The notes beneath the pieces were generated by a model. The model was not told the DNA's origin. It saw only the letters and a program-made list of their open reading frames with translations, and searched no databases. From NCBI GenBank assembly GCA_009741485.1, contig CM019220.1, forward strand, positions 32,656,579 through 32,720,578: a stretch of DNA of 64,000 nucleotides, given 5' to 3'. Shown one piece after another: positions 35,750 through 49,900 of this stretch. Numbering within the stretch: position 1 is the first letter of the stretch; every line of letters starts with the position of its first letter. The DNA comes from Malurus cyaneus samueli. Lineage: Eukaryota > Chordata > Aves > Passeriformes > Maluridae. A program made the position numbers and the translations under genes.

Positions 35750-38183
35750 GACCGTATGTATATGAACAGTATATTCTTTGTAGAAGCACTTTTAACACTG
35801 TTAATGTTGTCATCTAGATTTTCAGCTTTGAGCAGATGCTTTCTAAACAGAATGCTAAATCAGTTCTGTGTTGCTAATAGATACTATATATAAATTTCTG
35901 TAGCTTGAAAAAGGCATATTGGGACCCCATAACTATAACAGATGTTGTTTGATTTCTGGATAAGAAGTGTTATGAAGAACAATCCTATACATGTTTTTTT
36001 TTTTTGTTAAATGTGAACTTTTATTCTTAAACCATTGGCAGAATTTTTAGTCCTGGATGTCTAATACCATATACAGTATTTAATGGGACTTTACTTGAGA
36101 ATTTCAGATGTGTGGATACTTCAGTTTAGTAGCTTCCAGGGCTAAAAGCATTGGTCTTTTGTCAATAACAGATGTAAGGTTAGCTTTTTGGCTTACAGAA
36201 ATTGCTTGTAAGAAGAATCTTAGTTATATATTTTGCTGAGACCTGTTTTATTAGGTAATTAAATCTTCCAGTTTTGTAACATTTCTCCTAACTGAAACAA
36301 AGTCACAAATACCTTTGGGATAATAGTGCCAATGTATTTCTCTTCCTGATGTGCGCCTTGCCATTTCTGTTACTATAGAGTTTCATTAATGAATTGTGTA
36401 GTATCTGCTAGTGAATAGCCATTTCACCTTGGGGGCTTGAAAAATTTGATGTAGCTATGTTAAGTAACAAGAATGTTGATTATGGTGTGGCTTATTCCTG
36501 TTTCAACATACATTGCTGTTGCTTTGACTAACTTCTTTAAGGACCAGGAGTAGTACCTCTGGTCAAGAGGTGATGTCCCTACCTTGGGGCAGTAACGTTT
36601 TTCATGGTAATTGCTGCATTGATGTTGCCCTAAACTGAGCTATAGGCACCTAATGTATTGCAAGTTGCATTAAAAAAAATTTGGACTCTGTTGACTGTAG
36701 CTCTTCCAAAATGCCTGTTTTAAAATCTATTATCGCCTTTAAATGTATTGCAGTAGTTGCTTCTAGTGACATCCAAAAATCTTATTTTTGGAGCCTTACT
36801 TTTCCTACAGAAAAAAAAACCAACCTATAATTAAATGGTAAGCCAGCCAGATCCAATACAAAAGATGTAATCTGGCTCAGACCCCAAACCTGAATGTTCT
36901 TAAGTAAGAAATACTGAAAGATGGACAATAATGGTATTAACGGAACTCTTCCACTGTTGTAAGTAACTTTCCATTTATGTACAAAGCTTGGAATCATTCT
37001 TAAAGACAACTGCAGCTGTTAACAATGAACCAATAGATCCAAATGGTTTTGGATTTCCTATGTTTGATGGCTTAACCACATCTCTGCCCTGCTCCTTGTT
37101 TCCTGTGACTCTTACATTGTAGAAGGGAATTTCTGGGTCATCTTTCTTCTGTTGGCATCGTTCAAACATACAAGGTTCCCTGTAGACAACTTTTGGCAGA
37201 GATAGTGCACATCAGTGATCACTGAACAATGAGAAAAGTGTGTGGAACGCCTAAGAAAATTTTCTTAACACTCATATTAAGTAAGAGTGGTAGAAAGGAT
37301 TATGCATACAGTGTGCACCCTACAGTTTGAAAGAGAACTCTATCACAAGTAAGATTAATGTACCTAGTTTATCAAAAGAAATAATGTATTTTAATTGATG
37401 GAGAAAAGTACAACATGCAAACTCTAAGCCTTGATAAAAGAATCTGAAATTTAGTTGCATTTGTGTTTTTATTTTAGACTGTTTCTTGCAGATTTTGTTC
37501 AACTCTGTTGATTACCATCTTAGTAGGCTTATTACAAGTTTTTAATTATGTGCTTCAAGGAACATTTTGCCCCCTTTTTGGTCCTTTTGATAACTCTTGC
37601 AGCATATGCGAGGACCTTTTTCTGTAAAGGAAATATGGGTCACCTGAAGAAGTGTTTTAATAGAAAGCCTGTGAATGGCTTGAAATACATTTAACTGTCT
37701 ACTTATAAAATAAAATTTAAAAAAATTAACCAACAAAAATCCCAGAACATTTTATTGATTTTTCCCCCTCAGTTTCAGACTGACCAGGCTAAGTTGGGTG
37801 TGCTAACACTTGCCCTATTCCAATAACACTGCAGATCAGAGACCAGTTTCTAAACAATTCTGTGCCTGCCAAAACAATGCTACCACATTGTTGCAAACTT
37901 TTGGAAACAGCTATTAAAATATTGACATTGTCTTCAAAAGTTTCTGGATGGCTGTCCTATAAAAATAATACTAACCTGTTTGATGGAGGCTGCCTACAAT
38001 AACTGTTAAATAGGCTCAAGTGTTGCTGCAGGACTTTGAAGAATAGGCACTTTTTTGTAGAACTAATCTTGTTATGAGACCTCATGTTGTGAAGGGAAAA
38101 CTGACTGGTTGTTTTTCATTCTTTAAACAGCTGTGGTACTCTGTTGGAATGTGCCTCTGTCATTCACTACAATGAATGCTAAA

Positions 38184-38214
38184 AATAAATTTTGCAAACG
38201 ATGTAGAAAATAAA
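38184..38214 (+). promoter_or_regulatory. Candidate polyadenylation signals of C2orf69
   Basis: Two AATAAA hexamers 25 bases apart (38,184-38,189 and 38,209-38,214) lie downstream of the C2orf69 stop, with T/G-rich sequence after them. Use is inferred, and an earlier hexamer at 37,709 is an alternative. Confidence 0.4.
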
Positions 38215-40429
38215 CTATTTCTTATGGGTGAAACCATTTGGATGTGAATGTAAAACCATTGAGCAAGGAATGTGCAGTTTTGTGGATTAAGCTTTATCAG
38301 GTATTTGTGGTGACCTAGTTTAAAAAATCAGATTTATTTGATAACTGCTCTTCAAGGAGGCTTTGTATTTGTGTAGTCAGCACTCATCATTCTAAAACAG
38401 CTTACTGGTATCTCACAAACACAGGAAAGTATTTCTATGTTAGAATGAAATAGGTCATAGGTATATGCCTGATTTTCAATGTTAACTGTAAAGGCAGTTT
38501 TTAATAAGCTTAGATGTAAATGCCTAAAGTTAGGTGGCTCTCCAGCTTAGAGTGATGTAGTTCAAGACACTTTTGGTTTTTAATGGAGTGAGCAACATTA
38601 CATAGTCCTTTCTACAACCTAGTAATAACTGGTGTTCCTTATATTAGATGCTTGTTTCTTGTACAATAGACAAGACATTCTTCAGATTTTGAGACATGCT
38701 AATACGTTTTAAACTGTGACTGCTTAATTCCTTTAAAGCAAGGCTTGATTCTGTGAAATTGTCCAGATGCCTTAAATGGTTTTATTTTGTGTGAAACTAA
38801 AATGCTAGAAAGTTTGGTAAACTTCTTCCTATCTGGGACTGCTTTAATCAGTCTCTGCAAATGCTGATGCATTAATCAGTATTGGCCCCTAATTGTGGAA
38901 GATGATTAAGGGTCCAGTCCTTAACATGTGGCTGAAAGGAGCAATTTTCTGTCCTTTCGTTGATCAAATCCTGCTGCCTCCCTGCACAAGCACTTTATGG
39001 TAAGCTGTTCTGTCTTTCTAAAGAAATATCATTGCTGATAGAGATAAGTAACAGGAGTGCAAGGTATTTAAAGAGTCACAGAAATTACTTTAAATAAGAC
39101 TGCTAAGTCAGTTCAGGAGTTAGACTGTTACAGCTGTGGATGCACACAGATAAAAATGATTGTGCATGAACATGCACTCAAATTTTCCCCAGAGGTTCTT
39201 TTAGAGCTGTAACAATTACTTCATCTCTACAGATAACAATATTTGTTGTCTTCTACAGACTGAAAGTTGAAGCACTGAGGTTAATTATGTATCCATTCAT
39301 TTACCTTAAATGCTTATTTTAAATTACATGGGGTCTTATAAGTCAATACAAGAAAGAATTTAAAGGACAATGAAAATTTTGGGATGTGTGCTCTGAGTTA
39401 CACTTTTAGGTGCACTGCAGCCTAGCAGAATCCACGAACACAAATATGTGTCTGGTGCCCTTGTGCAATAGAAAAGCAAAGGCAGATTTTGCAAGACTGC
39501 AATCTGTAACAATCTCTTTAGAGCACCTTCAAAGTTACTTCACAGTACTTTTAAATCTTATATTGAAATGTCATTTCATTTTTGTGAGAATGATAGATTA
39601 AATTTTAAAAGTTTACTTCTAATGATTATAACCTGATGAGAATTTAGATACATTTGAATATTGCAGATGGAGAACCTAAGACCAAAGCTGGCTTTCTCTT
39701 GGTCTTGATCTCTTAACTCTGTTCACATGCAGGGTGACCATTTTTAATTTGAATAAAGTAACATGAAGTCATTAAGCAAGATCATATAACACCTGTGTGG
39801 CAGACAGGCACTGCTTCTTCCAGTGCCAGACATATTGTGTCTAACTAACCTTGTTCTATTGGTATTAATAGCATAATTCACTCCTCCTGCTGACAAAAAA
39901 CCCACTTGCACTGGATTAGCTGTTCTGCATCACTGTGGAAACCATGGAAGACCGATTCAGGCAGTCATTTCACATATAGTGTAGTGTGGGTTATAAGGTA
40001 GTGATGGCTTTGTCGTTGTTTCCTGTCATTAGGGCTTAATGGCATGTTTCTAAGTGACCCAAGGAGTGTCAAATTCTACTTAAGCAAATGACCAGAAAAG
40101 CAACTGGTAATAAAAAAGGGAAAAATAAATTATTATCTGTTTGTAATTCATGTGTATAAAAACCTCCTTGGAAAGGAACAGATGCTGTTACATCAACGTT
40201 CAGAATAATTTTTTTTCTTTTAGTAGGCTCTCAAGAGATCACTTTCAGTCATGATTGCTGGTTTCTTTTGTAAACACTGGCACTTCAGGGCTGAGTTGGT
40301 TCTAAAGAAAGCACTGCTGAAGACACAAAAACCAGTCAGGAGACAGATCAGTGCTGAAGGGCAGAACAAGGCTCTTCTCATCTGCCATACCAGAGCTTAC
40401 TCTCTGAGCAGCATTTCCAGGCCTGAGTG

Positions 40430-40882
40430 TCAGGTCAAAGCTGTTGCATTCCTTACAGACCCTGTGCTTAGCTCTTCTTTGCCATTCCCCATCATGAGAA
40501 ATACATTACGGTTTTGCCGTGGAAGTTTAAAGCAATTCACGTCCTGCTTGGCAGCTGAAGAATCAACATTTTCACAGCAAAAATTGTCCATTACTATGAT
40601 CTGTGTTATTATTGCAGGCAACAGCTTCTGAGCATTTCTGTGTGACCGTGGCACCGCACGTGGAACTGCATGTTTGACATGGTTGAGCAGTTCTTTTAAT
40701 GGCTTCAATCTGCGACCGGAACAGACCTGAACATTTGGAAACAAAGTCATCTGCCCTTGTTGCTCTTGGGAATTGCCACTTAAGAGAGATTGTTGCTCCC
40801 AGACATTGTCACATACAGAGCTCAGAATCCATCCCCACTGTACAGTCTGATCCAAAGTAAAACAGGAAATCTTAAAGTGCAA
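40430..40882 (-). other. Unidentified open frame of about 150 codons
   Basis: The minus strand is open for roughly 150 codons, encoding GRRLKPLKELLNHVKHAVP near the middle and DNFCCENVDSSAAKQD later. A second minus frame just downstream (to TAG at 40,302) is open for some 65 codons, with CKECNSFDLTLRPG. No family is recognised. The first in-frame start is not ATG, no splice context is obvious, and the plus strand is also open across part of it. About one such stretch is expected by chance in this much sequence. It retains several CpGs, which is unusual for its surroundings. Confidence 0.2.
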
Positions 40883-43799
40883 CTTTACTGCAAACTTGGG
40901 TAACTGTCTAGGAAAAGGTAAAATTTCATCTGTCCCTCAAAAACCACCAGAATCTTTGATTATTGAGTGATACCAACTTAGAGAACCCCTTATAAAAGTT
41001 ACTGTCTCAGAATGTTATCTTCAACATCTTTATAATTTATATGATGATACCAGGTTTAGGAAGATACATTTTGGTTAGAGGAAAAAAGAATTTCTCAGAA
41101 GTTGTAGTAATGTATTAGGAACACATCATATGTAATGCCACCTCTACTATGGTAAAATCATCTTCATCCTAGTCAAGTTGGTCGTCTTGTGAGATCAACA
41201 GTGTAAATGAGACATAGCTTCATCCTGAATATTTAAAAATAATTACAAATATATTTCTGATCCTTTGTGAGCAAGCCAAACCTTTTTTTGTTAGGCACTG
41301 ATATTAAGAACCTACACCCTTGCAGCTGCTAGAGGGAAATGTTCCTAAGTACTTCAAGGTACTGCCTACATACATGACAGGAGATTTTTAATTATAAGTT
41401 TGTTTGACAAGAAAAATACTTTGACATCAACTTTTTCATTAGATTAAGAAAAAAATGAAATCTGAAATAATTTGTCATTCTTTCTATTTCATATGGCTAA
41501 GAATAAACAATTCTTTCCAGGTGTTGACTTGCAATGAACTTCCATTTTAAATGCCTCAGTCACTTTTAGAGTCATTCAAGGTTTGGGGTAGGCCATGTTT
41601 AAACTTCTGATTTCAGATGTGGTCTTTAACTGTCAACTCATCTTTCAGTCCTGGGCAGTCTGCATCTTCCAGCTACTATGAATACACTGTTTGAAGCAGC
41701 TGCTTTGAATGCTTCAGATGGTCAGTGCTTATTTTTCCAATACCTATTAATATAACTTCATCTGTTTTATTATGGCAGGATCCCATTTTGGTTTAGGTCT
41801 CTAAAGGACAAACATCCACAAAATGCCAGGGACTCTAATTCTTTATGTTATTTCAGTAATGGATTTCTAAGTGTGCCGACTTGTAATCTCTCCTTATGTT
41901 ATCTGAAAGTTATTCCTTTAATACTTTCATCATTCATTTATCACTTTATTATCTGTTTCACAACACGTAGCACAGTGGTTACAAAGCACCAAGTGATTTA
42001 ATTTTTTTTAGCACAATAACTTCCAGATTTTATCACTAGTCAGATTATGCTCAAATTAAGAAAATACATTTTTAAAATGCTTGTATTCTTCTTTTATAGC
42101 ATTTCAGAACAACTGTTTTAGAGAAATTACTAAATAAGAAGTAGAATAAACTCTTTCAAAGTGAAATAAAGGCTTCATTTCAAAGTTGGCAGCATGAAGA
42201 TCAAATTCACACTTGAGTGTTGAGGGGGCCTGAGAACACCAAACACCTTCCTTTTGTGAATGGGACCCAAGGAATGCAGAAGGAGGCATCAGCACAGTAC
42301 TTCTCTGTACCAGTAAATTGAGAAGCTGCTGGCAGTTATAGTTTAAAGTGATGGCTGTGCAGGCACAGTGCTGGAACACAGCTTTGTTGAGCCCTGCAGG
42401 CTCTCTAAACCTCTCCATTTAGTCCTAACACACAAAGAATATGCTCTGTTCACCTCTGCAATTCAAACAGGGCCATTGACATTACCAATGCAACAAAGCC
42501 AAGAGGTTACCCCAGCCTAATAGGCAGAGAGATTCTGTCTCAGCAATATGCACAAGCAATCCTTGTTCCTTTTTGAACAAAAATTTTGGGAGACCTGTTT
42601 GTGATCCCAAATTTAAATTCTGCCCTCAGAACGTACAATGATGCTTGTCAGAATCGCTTGGCTAGTTCCATTCATTCTCATTCATTGAGGTGGCTGGGTG
42701 CCCATTCACATGGCACCAGACTTTTTTCACTGTATTGAACTGCCAAGAAGAACAGGTTTAGAAGAATAATCTGCAGTGTTCAAGCTCCTACTCTTCTGGA
42801 GAAAGCTTTTTTTCCAGCATTTCTTTACAATACACATTTATTTCGTCTAAGAGCTTTTGACAAGTTACAATTCTCAAAAAACATTGCTAGAAGTAACAGA
42901 CTGACCTAAGTCAGATAAATGCTGAATTCCCCAAACGGCACAAGTAATAACATTAGAGGGATTTCAAAGAAACAATATCAAGCCTATCCTTTTTGTAAGA
43001 TCCCCACCTTTATTTCACAGGGCTTTTGTAAGCCCCACAGTCTGCTGAAAAGTAATCTACAGTGCCTGAACAACAGCCTCCATCCCAAAAGGTGCAATGC
43101 AAACCCCCTTTCATATACTAACAAAGAGCACATCAAATACAGCTCCCAACAGATTCTGTGTCTACTCCAGAACTATGAACTCCATTGCAGATTCTAGCTC
43201 TATCTGAATGGATTTGTGGGCACATTAGTTGCGAGTATTTCACAGCTGCAGAAACAGCAATGCTGTCTGACTGCACTGGGCAGTGACAAAAAAGATTTCC
43301 CCATCAGCAACACATTAGTCAACTAGGAAAAGGGTAAATCATTTATATTGCAGTCAAGTGCTGCACAAATCTCAGTGTAACCTGACGTGATTAGATTTTT
43401 TTTCCATACTCACCTCGTCTCACTAAAAGAGGGAGAACAAACTCCCTACACTTATTGCCAAGTTATTACTTAAAAAGAAACCATGACCATTACAGCTACA
43501 ACCAATGGCTTCCTTGGACTCCTCAGAAACCACTATGGCTTTCCTAAATTTTAAGGAGGTCGCATGCATGAAGACATGCAGTTATTTCTAAGCATACATG
43601 CTGTCAGCCCACATATCAAATCTGATGTTCAGAAAAATTTAAGTAGAACATTCTAAAAAAGTAGTTAGAAGTGGAGGCACTGCAAATGTATGTCTCACTG
43701 TAGAAAAGTGACCATCTCCAGATCAAGCAGGCTGCGTCCTCACTGCATATGAAAAACTAGAAAGAAAATCTACAAGGTCAGCTTCGTTATAACTGCATG

Positions 43800-43818
43800 T
43801 TTATTGACAGTTTTTATT
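43800..43818 (-). promoter_or_regulatory. TYW5 polyadenylation signals
   Basis: On the minus strand AATAAA occurs twice (complement of 43,800-43,805 and 43,813-43,818), about 105-120 bases after the TYW5 stop codon. This gives a very short 3' UTR. Confidence 0.7.
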
Positions 43819-43919
43819 GGTCTTACAGAAAGTGAGCATGTAAGTACACATGGACAGTTTCCATATTAACATAATATTTTCTACTTGTAAGGCAGCTTGC
43901 TGAATTATAATGTGTTATT

Positions 43920-46900
43920 TCATCCATCGTCATTCCTATAGGCTTTTTCTTGGATGCGTAACACCATTCTCCGAGCATAAAAATCCCTATATTCCTCAGG
44001 TAGTTCTTCAAGTGTTTTCAAGGCCCTGTCCAAGATCTGTATAGCTCTAGAGGCTGCCATGGGATCTTTATTTCCATAAGTGTCAGTCTTATCATAGGAC
44101 TCAGCAGGAAGGTGCTTCCAAAAGACATTCATTGCCACGCCAAATTCCTCAGAAATTACATTATGGAACCACAAAGCTGTAGAAAGAACAGTGTCTAAAA
44201 TAAAAATTACTATCCAGAACTGACTCAAAGCAAGTGTCAGAATCACCCGAACTCAATCTAATTGAGGAAAAGCCTCAACTACTGTATTTTTATAAATATT
44301 CATATGAATAGATTGCATTGTACCAAATTTGAGAAGTTTTTCAAGATGTTTATGCAGATCCATAACTTCTTATGAAGTGACAACTGCTGAAGTGTAGAGG
44401 TACTCAAATGTAAGCAAAGGATAAGCATGTGTAGGATGAAAGAAGGACACTTTCCCTCGCTCCCCTCAGCTCTAAATGCGGGTACCTATTTTCACATAGT
44501 CCCTAACCTTGCACACATTGTCCAGCATTAATGTAAACCATCAACATCAGCCTGGTCACTCACACAAATTGTTACTCTTCTCATAAGGAAGGCATGAGGC
44601 TGTTCAGTTGAATCATCATGACTGTGATAGGGAAACCAAGACATCTTTGCCTCATTGAGCACATTTAAAGAGTAAGTTCAATATTGCACATTTAGGCTAT
44701 TTGGATTTTAAGCTAAAAGACTGAATGCTGTGTATACTGCATTTTATTTGTCTGTATGTGCTGAAGACATAGACACATTTATTCTGAGAAATTAACATGG
44801 AGTTTCTTTCAGGTTGGGAAGAGGGGCTGCTTCGACCTTCTTCATAATAACCACACGCATTCCTCAAAAAACATTTTTTTTTTCAGTGATAAGCACTGCA
44901 GGATGCTAACAAAGCTAGCACCATTCTCTGGACTCAAAAATCTCTACACTCCCCAGTCAGTCTTGAGAGCTGAGTGTGTCTCAAGTTTGACTGCTCACCC
45001 ACTGGCAAAGACAACTATCTGGACTTCAGAAACTTCAGAAACAGAAAACAGGGATGCTGACATCAGCAACAGTGTGACATACCACTACCTAACTGTAATC
45101 AAAAGTTCATTCAGGAAGAAACATAAATGGTAAATTCAAAATAAAGAAACCATTTTAAAATAACTTTCTAAAAACCTATTACCTTCTTGTTAATTGACCT
45201 GTTTATATTGCCCAGATAATGTAAAAGTGACAGGATAAGTCATATCTGCTGCAAGCTCATGATAATTTCCATAAAATCAGTAACAAGTAGGAGCAGTTCT
45301 TACTGAATAGGAGTAATTCAAATACCTTACCCTGACTACCAGAATATATCATCTCAGCCCAGGAAGCAGCTCTCTGTGCAGAAAAATGACTGGGACTTTT
45401 CTTTCCCTTCTCCAAAGATGATTATAAATCTCTAGAAGGTCCAGTAACTCTACCATCCATAATTCTCATCAGACCACATGCCTGACAGTACTTAAGTGCC
45501 AGAGCTACAGAAGAACAGAAATGGTACTTCACTCAAATTCTGTCATTATAAAACTCAGGTCACTCAAGTAATTTCAGATTTCAGAAGGTAAGTTTATACT
45601 ACTAATCTATTAAGACACAAATTCAGAAGCACACACTGTAAACTTGAGGGAAAGTAAGATTTGTAGGTAGATATAGTAATACCTTTTTTCAGGTTAATTG
45701 TACAGTTGGAAAAAGGAAATTATTTTTGCCAACATCTCTCAGTGCTCCTACTTATAACACAGAAATGCTTTAGTAACCTCTTACCATCTCCAGAAACCAT
45801 AAATTAGAAACAAGACTATTTAATACCATGCCGTGGTCAGGAACTATTTATTACTTACCTGGAATAAATAACACATCTCCTGTTTCCAAAAAACATTGAT
45901 AGCGTTTGGCTTTCACAAAAAGGGGATATTTCTCCAAGTCTGGGTTATCCACATCCAGCACCTCTGATTTAGTACCTAGGAAAATTTCAGTGATTAATAT
46001 TCCTACTCTTCCAATAGTTACAAAGTATTATCACATTGCTGGAAATGGCAGTTCTTGAATCAAATTTAGTATTGGTTTATTTCTAAAAGCCAGGAAACCT
46101 GATGGCACCCTTTTTTTATTGAAGAAATGTTCTCCTGGTGTCTGTATTTGTTCTGTAACTGCAACCTTACTAACACTAAAAATCACTTTTCCTGACATTT
46201 AAACCATTTAGAACCCACACAGAACATTTTACTCCTTCAGTTAACAAAATGAGGCAAAGCTGCTGCTCTCTTAGCTTTGACTAAAGCAAACAGTATCAGA
46301 GTTAAAGTAACGAAATTACTTCTTTTATACCAAGTCATCTGTTAAAAAGTATATTCTACAGTGCAACACTTGTGAGCTGAAAAGCTAAGATCAGCAAACT
46401 CTGAACTAAATCCCTATGACATGCATACCTGATAAATATAAATATGGTGCATCTCGAGGACTGTATAAAACAACTCGTTTTTTCCCTGTGACTTGGATTA
46501 AGAAGTTGTCCATTACCTTGGGATAAGCACAAGAAGAGAGAAGTCAGCCAAAAGTTAAGAGTGAATATACAGGCTTCAACTAATCTAATTATTGGCTTAA
46601 AGAGGGAATTATTTAAAACTTCTCATTTTAAGAATTAGCTAAAAGATCTTCACCCACAATTAATTAAAAAAGTTCAAGATTGTGAGTAACTTTGTCTCAT
46701 TATCTGCACATTCTTAACAAATAGTCTGGAAACACAGTATTCCTTTGCAATTACTTTGTGATTTCTTTAAACAGGAATCCAGTTCTTCCATCCTAAAACT
46801 TAAAGACATACAATACTTTAGACATATAAGGCAGCAAAATATAACACAAAATATATTTGGGATTCCTTTTCTCTTTCGATGTTACTCTTACCTAATTTTG

Positions 46901-49900
46901 CTGACTTTCTATTGATAAAATATTTTTCCTAATTACACAAAAATGCAAAAACTATTTTCCTTATCAATAAATTTATTCAGAATCCACTGGAGAATGTTAG
47001 AAGACAATCTTATTTTAAATCTATTGCATTGCAGCCAGAAACCACTACAATCATTGCACAATTGGCAATGTAGTGTACAATTTGAATTTATTCAAATATG
47101 GCCATTAAGTAAAAAAAAAAAAAAAAAAAAAAGAAAGTAATGTTGACAAAAATGTTGGGAGTTACTGTGTTTCGTATTTTCAATTGAAACTTGTTTAAAA
47201 AAGGGAAACAAAATATCCTTTAATCTTACAAATATGGAATTAGCCATAAATCCAGTTAAGATCTTCTGCCCACATAATGCATCATTTAAAATTTACATAT
47301 CACTAACAGTGATCCATTTCACTGTTCCAAAATACATGAAGTTTGTTGTTATTCTCTGATCTTTGACAGAGATTTGCACCTTATTATCTCAACTCTGCAG
47401 TGCCATCTGCAAAGTTTTATGCTAAACCCATGTATTACCTACATCATAATGTGTCCATAACTGCAATCCAGCTGAGCTGATGCGGAAGACACTAGAGAAA
47501 AACTGTTCCTTCTCAAAATACTCTGGAATGTGAACATCTTCTGCTAAAACAGGAAACTGCTTCCTGATATCTGCAATATCCTGAAACAAAGGACATAACT
47601 CTTAGAACACCATCTATGCACATTTAAATGGGGAACACTTCACAATGATTTCCCATCACATGAAACACAGGGTTAGAACAATGCTTTTCAGCATTGACTT
47701 GTTCAGTGCCATTACTAAGAACAGCCAGAGAGCTGCTCTTAACCATGGCTGCTAGGAATCACACTGCAGAGGCAACAGATCAGCAGAAATACTTTTATAT
47801 TACTTTACAACAAAAGCTAAAGAAAGGGAGTTCAGAATGCACTCTTCAGTGATCAGCTAAGCTCCCATGCAACAGCAAGTATTTTAGACACACAAGTACT
47901 CTGACCTACATCAGTCAAATTCACAAACCCAGTGACCCTAAGTAAGTTTTATGACACAACAGGCTTTATAAAATATTTCTAAACTGCAACTTTACAATAT
48001 TAGCACTGTAGTCTCCAGTAACTCACCTTCCTAACATCTTCTCCCACTGATCGCAAATAGTACTTTTCATCCTGAAGAGAACACAAGAGAGTTGCTTGCA
48101 GGTTTTTAATAAGAATTATCTAAACACTTAAACGACGAGCCACATTTTCTCATTAATCTAACACAGAGCTTCATTAAAATATGGTACAAATAAATGGCAT
48201 CTACAAATTCATGTGGGGAGACTGGTCAACTGCTTCAGCATTGCTGTTCGTGAACAGACTCAATTGCAGATTATAATTTAAGTTCTTCAGTATACTGATG
48301 CAGAAAACTGTTTTAATTGGCTTCAAAACTTACAGCATTGTATGTAGCATAAAAAGTAAAAAGCATGTCTACATTCTAAATTATTTGCTTCCTAATCAGT
48401 TACCTAAAAAATCCCTAGCCTGAACACAGATATGTGAAGATAACCACAGATTTGCTACTCACAAATTATCTTACAATATATCTGGATCTGTATTTTGTTA
48501 GTGATCAAATTCTAAAGTATCTTCATGACACTTTCATGCAGAACACACAATTGATATGATTGTTATTCTAAAGCAAAGTTTGATTTCTAAATTTTGTACT
48601 GGAATTTTTATTCATGCAAGCAGTTTTTGTTAGCAGAAACAGGATGGCTGTACAGTTAACCACCCTTTACATCTACAAAACAACTTTTGAGAAGAATTAC
48701 TTCTCATATTTTTTCTTTTGGCACCAAGCCACAAGAAAGTTAGTCTTTTACTGAAGTAAGACTTTAAATGATAATTCATCGCTTTCTTCTCCATATACCA
48801 ACAAAATAACTAACAGAAGAAACTGTGACACTAAGGAAATTACCTCAGTAAGAAAGTACTCCTTGTGCTTGACTTCAGCTGCTCTTCGTACAAATACATC
48901 AAAAGGCAGAGTTCTGAAATATAAATATTTGAATTCATACCATGAATGAATGTAACAACACGTGGTCTAAACACTAGGTTTATAGTAAGCTCCCTTACCA
49001 GACAAGTAGAATGGAAGATATAATAGGCTGCTCTCTTATTTTAACATGGTCACTAATCAGTGTTTGCAGCAGATGTTTGAAGAGTTCTATCAAGACAGAA
49101 ATCCTACACTTAGAAATATCTTTGCTTTAGTAAATTGTTCCAAGGTATACCCCAACAGAATCCTGTAACTGCTGAGGCTGGAAGACACCTCTGGAGATCC
49201 TCCAGTCCAACTCCCTTGCCAAGAGCCAGGGCCACTAGAGCAACTTGAGCAGGAATGAACTTTTGCATGTAAACATCACATTTCAGAGGAACCACCATGT
49301 ACTCAGCGTTAAGAAAAAAACACTCTCAAGCAAAATTTTTCTTGATCCTGTTATGTCTTCTACCAGAACCTGCATCTGACAGTACTTTAACCAATTCTCT
49401 AAACTTAGGCTTGTTTGCAATAGGCAAATACAAACCCCACTGAAGCCAATAGAAAACCAAAAACCCAATGCTCTGACTTCAGCCAAACTGTTCTATTATA
49501 TCCACTTACATTTGCTGCTGAAGAAAGTGGGAGCACAGCTCTACTACAGCTTAAACTGATGCATTCTGGTGCTGCCACAGCTCTGTCCTTGCTGTCTACC
49601 CCAATCACCCCATGTCCTCCCTTACAGTAGCACTGGCACTCATCTGACCTCTCAGTGAACCTGCTTGCAAAGCTAAACCAGCAGAAAAGCATTCTGATTT
49701 CTGCAGCACGTCACAACCTGGCTGAATGAGTTCCAGAACCAACACAAAAACAGGGGTAGGAGCATGCAGCTTACATCAGAACTGCAGCATTACTAATGTT
49801 CATCAGTTTAAACTAACAGAACTGCACATTAAGTCCTCAGTTTCTCTTGTTTCTACTTATTCTCCCTTCAGATTCGAATGAGGGGCTTGCTGTGGAAAAG

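Larger units (their letters stand above)
35750..43795. other. C2orf69 3' UTR and spacer to the convergent TYW5 gene
   Basis: No further conserved exon was seen. Candidate plus-strand polyadenylation signals AATAAA lie at 37,709, 38,184 and 38,209; the 38.2-kb pair would give a 3' UTR of about 2.4 kb. An unexplained minus-strand open frame at 40,430-40,882 is listed separately. Confidence 0.5.

Noticed and set aside
49865..49900. Possible TYW5 exon on the minus strand (CCACAG then KPLIRI)
   Set aside because: It stops at once and is in the wrong phase. The true RKPVVLTG exon was found at 51,000-51,154.
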